Shown here: positions 1-6,377 of the stretch, piece after piece | How positions within the stretch are numbered: position 1 is the stretch's first letter | How the letters are laid out: each line of letters begins with the position of its first letter | Source of the DNA: Spirochaetota bacterium | Lineage (GTDB): Bacteria > Spirochaetota > Spirochaetia > Treponematales > Breznakiellaceae | Direction of reading: 5' to 3' | Assembly (NCBI GenBank): GCA_023406985.1 | Contig: JAEXTK010000072.1 | Location: 1 to 12,946 of the forward strand | DNA: 12,946 nucleotides | Made by a program: the position numbers and the translations under genes | The notes under the pieces: generated by a model | The model's input: only the letters and a program-made list of their open reading frames with translations | What the model was told of the DNA's origin: nothing | The model's database searches: none

Positions 1-396
1 GGGCCGATCGCCCGCAAGCGGACCGGCGGGACCGTCCCCGATTCCCTCGGCGCGCGCGGCCGCGCGGCCGCGACCCGCTCCGAATCGGCGGGCATGGGAC
101 GCCCCGTGAGCGATCCGCGTTCCGCGACCGCGGCCGCCCTGGAGCGGGCCGGCAAATTCGAACCGCGCACCCTCTTCCCGCTCTTCCTGGACCGGCTGCT
201 CCGCATCGCCGCCCTGCCGCTCAGGGACCCGGCCAACGGCGCCGCCGCGGCCGCCGTCTCCGCGGCCTGGGCCGAGGCGGTACGGCGGGCCGAGGCGGCG
301 GTGGGCACCTATAACCAGGCGCCCGCGCTCGCCCTGGAGCGGCTGTTCGTGGAGCTCGCGGACGGCGCCGCCGGCGCGGGGGGGGAGCCGTTATGA
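1..396 (+). CDS. 3' end of a gene, possibly DNA polymerase III delta'/clamp-loader-like C-terminus (partial)
   Basis: The reading frame is open from the window edge to the TGA at 394-396, and nearly all its third codon positions are G or C even upstream of the first ATG (94). The gene therefore probably begins outside the window, although a 100-residue protein starting at 94 is possible. The last ~75 residues look like a helical bundle. They hold a hydrophobic helix (LFPLFLDRLLRIAALPL) and end in YNQAPALALERLFVEL. This resembles the 'NxNPxLxLExLLLxL' helix that closes HolB/DnaX-type clamp-loader subunits; that is a resemblance by eye, not a demonstrated homology. The rest is alanine-rich and low in complexity. 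The stop overlaps the histidine kinase start (ATGA, 393-396), so the two are co-transcribed and probably translationally coupled. If the identity is right, the product would load the sliding clamp in the replisome. Confidence 0.5.
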   Translation, partial: GPIARKRTGGTVPDSLGARGRAAATRSESAGMGRPVSDPRSATAAALERAGKFEPRTLFPLFLDRLLRIAALPLRDPANGAAAAAVSAAWAEAVRRAEAAVGTYNQAPALALERLFVELADGAAGAGGEPL

Positions 397-1594
397 GGAC
401 CTTCATCGAGCGGGCGCTCCGTAAGCTCCCCAAGATGACCGAGGAGCAGATCACCGCGCTCCTCCTCTCGTCCGCGGCCGAGAACGAACGGCTCGAATCG
501 GTCCTCGATTCCCTCACCGACGGTCTCCTCGTGAGCGACGCGGACCACAACCTCGTCCTCCTCAACAAGTCGGCGGAACGGCTCCTGCCGCTCGCGCTCC
601 ACGAGCAGGGCGAGAAACCGCTCTGGGCGGTGATCAGCGACGACCGGATGGCGGACTTCCTCCATGCGACCCTCGTCGCCGGAGACCGCGTGAGCGACCG
701 GGAGTTCGACGTGGAGGTCAAGGGCGTCCCGCGCCTCCTGGCCGTGAGCGTCCTGCCCCTCGTCAAGGACCGGAAGGTCACCGGCTCGCTCGTGCACGTG
801 GAGGACATCACCGAGAAGCGGGGCAAGGAGGCGCGCCTCCGCCGCGCGGAGAACCTCGCGAGCCTCACCACGCTCGCCGCGGGCGTGGCCCACGAGATCA
901 AGAATCCGCTCGGCTCCATCTCCATCCATATCCAGCTCATCCAGAAAGCGCTCAAGTCGAGCCGGGCGGCCTGTTCGGACGAGGGCCTCGCCTTGAACGC
1001 GGCTGCCCCCTTCGACCTGCTGGACAAGTACCTGGGCGTGGTCAACGAGGAGATCGATCGGCTCAACCGCATCGTGGTGGACTTCCTCTTCGCGGTGCGG
1101 CCCATGGATATCGAGCTGCGCGAGGGCGACCTCAACGTCCTCGTGCGCGAACTCGTGGATTTCATGCACTTCGAATTGGCCGAGGCGCGCATCGAATGCG
1201 TCCTGGAGCTTTCGGAGGAACTGCCCGAACTCCTCTACGACGAGCGCTACATCAAGCAGGCCCTGCTCAACCTGGTCAAGAACGCCACGGCCGCGATGCC
1301 GTCCGGGGGCCGCCTCACCATCCGCACGGAGCGCGCCGGCGACGAGGCCCGGCTCACCATCACCGACACGGGCATCGGCATCCCCGAAGAGAACCTGCCG
1401 AAGATCTTCGAACCGTACTTCACGACCAAGGAGACCGGCTCCGGCCTCGGCCTGACCCTCGTCTTCAAGATCGTCAAGGAACATCGGGGCGAGATCACCG
1501 TGAAGTCCAAGGAAGGCGAGGGGACGAGCTTCGTCATCGTGCTCCCGGTGCCGCAGAAGGAGACGAGGCTCATCGCGTACGGAGGGACGGAAAG

Positions 1595-1598
<4 letters not shown>
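393..1598 (+). CDS. Soluble PAS-domain sensor histidine kinase (NtrB/AtoS-like)
   Basis: This 401-residue kinase should autophosphorylate and pass phosphate to the response regulator encoded next. It has no signal peptide or membrane segment, so it is predicted to be cytosolic like NtrB. Residues ~30-145 form a PAS domain (LTDGLLVSDADHNLVLLNKS, then the closing VEDIT). The HisKA H-box carries the phospho-acceptor H167 in AAGVAHEIKNPLGS. The HATPase_c domain shows an N-box (LLNLVKNATAAM, N297), a G1 box (DTGIGIP, D325), an F-box (IFEPYFTTK) and a G2 box (GSGLGL). The two HisKA helices are separated by an unusually long linker (~188-215). The start ATG overlaps the upstream stop and has a G-rich Shine-Dalgarno stretch just before it (~380-387). 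The stop overlaps the regulator's GTG start. The signal sensed is unknown. NtrB/AtoS-like is a family-level label only. Confidence 0.93.
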
Positions 1599-2998
<1,400 letters not shown>

Positions 2999-3019
2999 GG
3001 AAGGTCGGTCGCGCGCGGT

Positions 3020-3035
3020 GGGCGCGGAGGCGCCC
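3020..3035. terminator. GC hairpin between convergent genes, possible terminator
   Basis: GGGCGC (3020-3025), a GGAG loop, then GCGCCC (3030-3035) make a perfect 6-bp stem. It lies in the short gap between the response regulator stop (2998) and the J-domain gene stop (3039, opposite strand), where both transcripts must end. No T-run follows on either strand, so it does not meet the classical intrinsic-terminator pattern. It may be a weak or factor-assisted terminator, or chance in GC-rich DNA. Confidence 0.3.
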
Positions 3036-3038
3036 CCG

Positions 3039-3548
3039 CTATTCGACCTTGCCCGTCTCCCGCCAGTGCTCGATGCGCTGGTAGGAGGCGTTGATGCGGG
3101 CGGACTTTTCGGTCGCCTTCTTCATGTTGCCCGGATGTCCGGCGTGCCGGTCCGGGTGGTGGGTCTTGAGGAGCTTCTTGTAGGCGGCCTTGCAGTCTTC
3201 GGCGTTCGCGCCGAAGGGGACGCCGAGTTCGGCGAAGTCGGCCGTAAGGGCCTCGGGCGGCCCGCCCGCGCTTTTCCGCCCTTCGCCCTGCGGCCTGCGG
3301 AATCCCGCATCGCCGGATTCCCGGGGGTCCGACCACGCCGAGGAGCGCCCTCCGCCTGAGGTCGGGCCGGCACCGGAAGCCGGCCGGTTCTTACCGGTCT
3401 TGAGGAATTCGTCGAGTTCGTCGTAGGCGGCATCCAGATCGGGGTCGCCCGTGAAACCGGTCCCGCGGTCCCGACCGAACAGCCGATCGTCCTCGTCGTC
3501 CAAAAAGTTCTTGATGACGTCTCCGAGACGGTCGAAGAAGCGATCCAT
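3039..3548 (-). CDS. Small protein with C-terminal DnaJ (J) domain
   Basis: A 169-residue protein. Its last ~70 residues form a J domain: AELGVPFGANAEDCKAAYKK begins the helix I-II region, the diagnostic HPD tripeptide is at 131-133 (THHPDRH), and RINASYQRIEHWRE ends it. J domains stimulate the ATPase of Hsp70 (DnaK), so this is probably a specialised co-chaperone. It is not DnaJ itself, because it lacks the zinc-finger CXXCXGXG repeats and the substrate-binding domains. The N-terminal ~50 residues (MDRFFDRLGDVIKNFLDDED onward) are acidic and helical, and a Gly/Ser/Pro/Arg-rich linker (~52-98) joins them to the J domain. The start has a good ribosome binding site: GGAGG on the minus strand, from the cctcc at 3554-3558. 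It is divergent from galM and convergent with the response regulator, so it is its own transcription unit. Its client is unknown. Confidence 0.88.
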   Translation of the reverse strand: MDRFFDRLGDVIKNFLDDEDDRLFGRDRGTGFTGDPDLDAAYDELDEFLKTGKNRPASGAGPTSGGGRSSAWSDPRESGDAGFRRPQGEGRKSAGGPPEALTADFAELGVPFGANAEDCKAAYKKLLKTHHPDRHAGHPGNMKKATEKSARINASYQRIEHWRETGKVE

Positions 3549-3564
3549 GGATTCCTCCGCGGAA

Positions 3565-3594
3565 ATAGTAGCGCGTCGCCAGGGGCCGTTGCAA
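3565..3594 (-). promoter_or_regulatory. Predicted sigma70-type promoter for the J-domain gene
   Basis: Read on the minus strand, TTGCAA (3594-3589) is followed after an 18-nt spacer by TACTAT (3570-3565). Each hexamer matches consensus at 4 of 6 positions. Transcription would begin near 3558, giving a very short leader that starts at about the ribosome binding site. The -35 hexamer is palindromic and shared with the galM promoter. Prediction by eye only. Confidence 0.45.
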
Positions 3595-3617
3595 GACGCC
3601 GCGGCTGCGGCTACACT
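3589..3617 (+). promoter_or_regulatory. Predicted sigma70-type promoter for galM
   Basis: TTGCAA (3589-3594), an exact 17-nt spacer, then TACACT (3612-3617). Each hexamer matches consensus at 4 of 6 positions. Transcription would start near 3624, about 25 nt upstream of the galM ATG at 3650. The ribosome binding site AAGGAG (3638-3643) would lie inside that leader. The spacing and the location in a non-coding divergent gap support it. Confidence 0.5.
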
Positions 3618-3649
3618 GTGCCGCGTAGTCCCCCATTAAGGAGCCAGAC

Positions 3650-4681
3650 ATGAAAATAAAGAAGAAAACCTTCGGCGTGCTCGCGACGGGCGAAGAGGTG
3701 GACCTCTATACCCTCAAGGCCGGCGAACTCACGCTCGGGCTTTCCACGTTCGGCGGCACGCTCGTTTCCCTCCTCGTGCCTTCCCGTTCCGGCGCCCGCG
3801 ACGACGTGTTCCTCGGTTTCTCCACGCTCGACCCCTATACGCGCGAGCATCCGTTCTTCGGCGTCACGGTCGGCCGTTTCGCCAACCGCATCGGCGGAGG
3901 CCGCTTCGAACTCGGGGGAAAAACCTACGCCCTGCCGAAGAACGACGGCAACAACACCCTCCACGGCGGCAGGCGCGGCTTCGACCGCCGCGTCTGGGAC
4001 GCCGAGGCCTACGAGGAGAAGGGCGGCGTCTACGTACGGCTCACCTTGGAGAGCACCGACGGCGACGAAGGCTTCCCCGGAAGCCTCCAGGCGACGGTGA
4101 CCTACGGGCTCACCGGCAACGACGAGCTCGTCGCGGATTACCGCGCCAAGGTGGACGTCCCCTGTCCCGTCAACCTCACCAACCATGCCTACTTCAACCT
4201 CAAGGGCGAAGGCCGCGGCGACGTGCTGGACCACGAGCTCCAGCTCCATTGCGCTTCCTTCGTGCCCGTCGGACCGGACCTCATCCCGACCGGCAAGATC
4301 GAGCGGGTGGCCGGCGGTCCCTTCGACTTCCGTTCCCGGAAGAGCATCGGGAAGGACCTGGGCGCCACCGGCGGCGGCTACGACCACTGCTTCGTCGTGG
4401 ACGGCGAGGAAGGCGAACTCCGGCCGTGCGCCGAGGTCTTCGAGCCCTCGTCCGCTCGCACGATGCGGCTCGCCACCACCCAGCCCGGCGTCCAGTTCTA
4501 CTCGGGCAATTTCCTGAGCGGCGTCGCCGGCAAGCTCGGCTCGGTCTACGGGAAGCATAACGGGTTCTGCTTGGAGACCCAGCACTTCCCCGACGGTCCG
4601 AACCGGAAAGAATTTCCCGACTGCGTCTTCGGCCCGGATCGAAAGTACCACGAGCGGTCGGTCTTCTCGTTCGAGTGGTAG
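3650..4681 (+). CDS. galM: Aldose 1-epimerase (galactose mutarotase)
   Basis: A 343-residue enzyme, normal length for GalM. It interconverts the alpha and beta anomers of aldoses such as galactose and glucose in the cytoplasm, feeding the Leloir pathway. Family landmarks are in order: GVTVGRFANRI (71-81), NTLHGG with H105, the catalytic-acid region TNHAYFNLKG with H179, GGGYDHCFV (D245), and LETQHFPDGPN with E309 as the likely catalytic base. These three correspond to the conserved His/His/Glu active site known for Lactococcus GalM. There is no signal peptide. AAGGAG at 3638-3643 is a good ribosome binding site 6 nt from the ATG. No galactokinase or uridylyltransferase gene is adjacent, so it appears to be a stand-alone unit under its own promoter, divergent from the J-domain gene. 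Confidence 0.96.
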   Translation: MKIKKKTFGVLATGEEVDLYTLKAGELTLGLSTFGGTLVSLLVPSRSGARDDVFLGFSTLDPYTREHPFFGVTVGRFANRIGGGRFELGGKTYALPKNDGNNTLHGGRRGFDRRVWDAEAYEEKGGVYVRLTLESTDGDEGFPGSLQATVTYGLTGNDELVADYRAKVDVPCPVNLTNHAYFNLKGEGRGDVLDHELQLHCASFVPVGPDLIPTGKIERVAGGPFDFRSRKSIGKDLGATGGGYDHCFVVDGEEGELRPCAEVFEPSSARTMRLATTQPGVQFYSGNFLSGVAGKLGSVYGKHNGFCLETQHFPDGPNRKEFPDCVFGPDRKYHERSVFSFEW

Positions 4682-4702
4682 GGGGCCAGCCCTCGACGTG
4701 AC

Positions 4703-4731
4703 TTGCGATTTTCGTCATCGTCAGTTACATT
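4703..4731 (+). promoter_or_regulatory. Predicted sigma70-type promoter ahead of the small gene and V/A-ATPase operon
   Basis: TTGCGA (4703-4708), an exact 17-nt spacer, then TACATT (4726-4731). The region around it is strikingly AT-rich for this genome (gattttcgtcatcgtcag), as expected of a promoter. Transcription would start near 4738, within the left arm of the inverted repeat at 4735-4760. It is the only good promoter I can see between galM and atpE, so it probably drives 4771-5133 and the ATPase genes together. Confidence 0.55.
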
Positions 4732-4734
4732 TAT

Positions 4735-4760
4735 CGGGATGCGGCAGGGTCCGCATCCCG
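4735..4760 (+). promoter_or_regulatory. Perfect 10-bp inverted repeat in the 5' leader (hairpin or operator)
   Basis: CGGGATGCGG (4735-4744), a 6-nt loop CAGGGT, then CCGCATCCCG (4751-4760): a perfect 10-bp palindromic stem. It starts about where transcription is predicted to begin and ends directly before the AGGAGG ribosome binding site (4761-4766) of the gene at 4771. As RNA it would be a stable hairpin at the extreme 5' end, able to protect the message or modulate ribosome access. As DNA it could be a repressor operator over the start site. It has no T-run and lies upstream of its gene, so it is not a normal terminator for galM. Confidence 0.7.
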
Positions 4761-4770
4761 AGGAGGCCCG

Positions 4771-5133
4771 ATGCCCGAGCGAAAGCGGCTCTTCCTCAAG
4801 GTGCTGAAAGCGGAGTTGGAGGATTGCCTCGAGGACGTGGAGGATCTGGAGATCTTCTACGAAAGGAAGCATTGCGGCGACGAGATATCGAATTACGTCT
4901 ATAACGAGAACGAAGCTTTGCTCAAGCGCGAACTCGCGGGGCTCAAGAACGTATTGCAGGCGATCGACGACGTCGCTCTGGAAAAGTACGCCTCCGTGGA
5001 CGCGCTCGCTACCGATATCGATGCGATGATACAGAAGAAGGTCCTGGAGTTCGAAGATCCTGAGGCCGTCTACGGCATCGCCAAACGGAAACTCTTGAAG
5101 GTTTTCCGCTATACGTCAGAAGAGTCAGTTTGA
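4771..5133 (+). CDS. Conserved-looking small protein of unknown function, first gene of the ATPase transcript
   Basis: A 120-residue acidic, mostly helical protein that I cannot assign to a named family. The first half is rich in Glu/Asp/Leu (LEDCLEDVEDLEIFYERKHC), followed by YNENEALLKRELAGLKNVLQ and a C-terminal basic stretch (AKRKLLKVFRY). There is no signal peptide, membrane segment or obvious catalytic motif. Heptad-like leucines suggest helical pairing. The ribosome binding site AGGAGG (4761-4766) is strong but close to the ATG (4 nt). It is 56 nt upstream of atpE with no clear promoter between, so co-transcription with the ATPase is likely. Treponema genomes also carry small uncharacterised genes in front of their V-ATPase operons (from memory, unverified). 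Its G+C is about 54% by hand count of 4801-5100, clearly below its neighbours, although a real ribosome binding site and the syntenic position support a genuine gene. Confidence 0.75.
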   Translation: MPERKRLFLKVLKAELEDCLEDVEDLEIFYERKHCGDEISNYVYNENEALLKRELAGLKNVLQAIDDVALEKYASVDALATDIDAMIQKKVLEFEDPEAVYGIAKRKLLKVFRYTSEESV

Positions 5134-5140
5134 AATTCCC

Positions 5141-5158
5141 CGGGAGCCGGCGCTTCCG
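5141..5158 (+). other. Intercistronic hairpin between the small gene and atpE
   Basis: CGGGAGC (5141-5147), loop CGGC, then GCTTCCG (5152-5158) form a 7-bp stem with one G-U pair in the 56-nt gap before atpE. No T-run follows (next bases ATCAAAAC), so termination is unlikely to be complete. A processing or partial-attenuation role, setting the ratio of the small gene to ATPase mRNA, is possible but speculative. The rest of the gap holds only the atpE ribosome binding site. Confidence 0.3.
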
Positions 5159-5189
5159 ATCAAAACACTAGTCTCGAGAAGAGGAGCAT

Positions 5190-5804
5190 ATGGACGTCCA
5201 AGTGCAGGAGCTTATCGATAAAATAAAGAAGGACGGCATCGAATCCGCCGCCGTCGATGCCGCGCGCGTCCGGGCCGAAGCCGAAGCCGAGGCGAAGCGC
5301 ATCGTGGAGGCCGCCAAGAAGGAGGCGGAGACGCTCGCCGCCAAGGCGAAAGCCGACGCGGAGCGGGCCGAGAAGGCCGGCATCGCCGCGGTGGAACAGG
5401 CCTCGCGCAACCTCGTGCTCGCCTTCAAGGCCGAGATCGAGCGCCTCCTCGATGCCGTCGTGCGGCGCGAGACCGCCGCCGCCTACGGCCCCGACGCGCT
5501 CAAGTCGGCCGTCCCGGACATCGTCAAGGCGTGGACCTCCAAGGGCGAGGATTCCCTCGACCTGCTCCTTCCGGCTTCCTCCCTCGCCGCTCTGGAAGCC
5601 TTCTTCAAGGATAAGCTCGCCGCCGAACTCAAGAAGGGCGTCATCCTCAAGTCCGAGCGCGGCCTGGACGCGGGCTTCCGCATCGCCGCCAAGGACGGAT
5701 CGGCCTACTACGATTTCTCCGCGGCCGCGGTGGCCGAGCTCCTTTCCGCTTACCTCAATCCCCGTCTCGCGGAGACCCTGAAGGCCGCCGTAGTGGGGAT
5801 GTAA
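5190..5804 (+). CDS. atpE: V/A-type ATP synthase subunit E (peripheral stalk)
   Basis: A 204-residue protein, the expected size for V/A-type subunit E. It forms the outer stator stalk holding the A3B3 head against rotation. Residues ~22-75 are an uninterrupted Ala/Glu/Lys-rich helix (RAEAEAEAKRIVEAAKKEAE) typical of the subunit's long coiled coil with its heterodimer partner. The C-terminal ~100 residues form the globular domain, including DAGFRIAAKDGSAYYDF and the closing LNPRLAETL. The start at 5190 gives the usual MDVQVQELIDKIKKDG opening. Its Shine-Dalgarno AGGAG (5182-5186) is only 3 nt from the ATG, an unusually tight spacing; an in-frame GTG at 5202 would be a less family-like alternative. 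It is first of the seven-gene ATPase cluster and is followed after 3 nt by the DUF2764 gene. The usual partner subunit (G/H) is not encoded here. Confidence 0.92.
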   Translation: MDVQVQELIDKIKKDGIESAAVDAARVRAEAEAEAKRIVEAAKKEAETLAAKAKADAERAEKAGIAAVEQASRNLVLAFKAEIERLLDAVVRRETAAAYGPDALKSAVPDIVKAWTSKGEDSLDLLLPASSLAALEAFFKDKLAAELKKGVILKSERGLDAGFRIAAKDGSAYYDFSAAAVAELLSAYLNPRLAETLKAAVVGM

Positions 5805-5807
5805 GCG

Positions 5808-6377
5808 GTGTCTTCCTACTATTACCTCATCGCCCAACTGCCCTCGCTCTCCTACGCGCAGCCGGCTCCGATGACGAGCGAACGGCTCCGCGAGTTGTGC
5901 GGGGATCTCATGTCCGTTCAAGACGCGGCGGTCTTGAACCGCTGCGCCCTCGATCCGGAGGCGGCGGAGGCGGGACCTTCGTCCCCCCTCGTCGAGGCGT
6001 GGCTCGCGTGGGAACGGGCGCTCCGCTCCGCCCTGGCCAAGGGACGCGGACAGAAACTCAAGCGCGATCCCGCCACGCTCGTCGAGCCGCCCGCCGACGA
6101 ACTGGACGCGATCGCCGTGGCCAAGGCCGCCCTCTCCATGGACTCGCCCTTGGAGGCCGAGTTTTACCTTGACCGGTCGCGGTGGGAAGCGGTGGAAAAA
6201 CTGCAGGCGGGCGACTACTTCGACCGCGACACCGTGTACGCCTACATGATCAAACTGCTCCTCCTGGAACGGAAGGCCCTCTTCCGGGTAGAGGAGGGTT
6301 TCGCCGAATACAAGGCGATCTACGCTTCCGTTATGGAAGCCGCTTCAACCAGTATCGCATCGGGAGAACCGAAATGA
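5808..6377 (+). CDS. DUF2764-family protein, V/A-ATPase-associated
   Basis: A 189-residue soluble protein with the opening SYYYLIAQLPSLSY, which I recognise as the start of DUF2764. This family is found between subunits E and A in V-ATPase operons of spirochaetes and Bacteroidetes. The start is GTG at 5808, 3 nt after the atpE stop, with a GGGG stretch (5795-5798) as weak ribosome binding site, suggesting coupling to atpE translation. The stop overlaps the atpA start (ATGA, 6374-6377). The sequence is mostly helical, with LRELCGDLMSVQDAAVLNRC near the N-terminus and a C-terminal YDRDTVYAY-like helical region (actual DYFDRDTVYAYMIKLLLLER). No enzyme motif is visible. Its fixed position inside the operon implies a structural or assembly role in the ATPase; a counterpart of subunit C (d/AC39) is my inference and not established. 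Confidence 0.85.
   Translation: MSSYYYLIAQLPSLSYAQPAPMTSERLRELCGDLMSVQDAAVLNRCALDPEAAEAGPSSPLVEAWLAWERALRSALAKGRGQKLKRDPATLVEPPADELDAIAVAKAALSMDSPLEAEFYLDRSRWEAVEKLQAGDYFDRDTVYAYMIKLLLLERKALFRVEEGFAEYKAIYASVMEAASTSIASGEPK

Noticed and set aside
51..73. Tandem GCGGCCGC palindromes near the left edge
   Set aside because: They fall in an open coding frame within extremely GC-rich DNA and recur elsewhere in the window (for example near 247 and 5721); no sign of a functional site.
309..1484. Long minus-strand open frame opposite the histidine kinase
   Set aside because: It is antisense to a complete kinase with all its boxes and lacks any recognisable motif; a composition artefact. The same applies to the minus frames at 1247-2911, 3611-4651, 10402-11445 and 11931-12941.
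1196..1594. N-terminal extension of the response regulator frame
   Set aside because: The frame is open back to 1196 but lies inside the kinase and gives Arg/His-rich nonsense. The receiver domain starts right at the GTG at 1595, which has a GGAGG site.
4683..4692. GGGC-CA-GCCC as a terminator after galM
   Set aside because: The loop would be only two bases and no T-run follows directly, so a stable hairpin terminator is not supported.
5139..5192. Cluster of CCCGGG, ACTAGT, CTCGAG and CATATG six-base sites before atpE, resembling a cloning polylinker
   Set aside because: The flanking genes fit as natural neighbours, no vector sequence or tag is present, and the CATATG arises from the ordinary start codon context. 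Most likely chance; checking read coverage across the site would settle it.
6182..6373. N-terminal extension of atpA
   Set aside because: It overlaps the DUF2764 gene and is not AtpA-like. ATG 6374 with GGGAG upstream gives the family-standard N-terminus.
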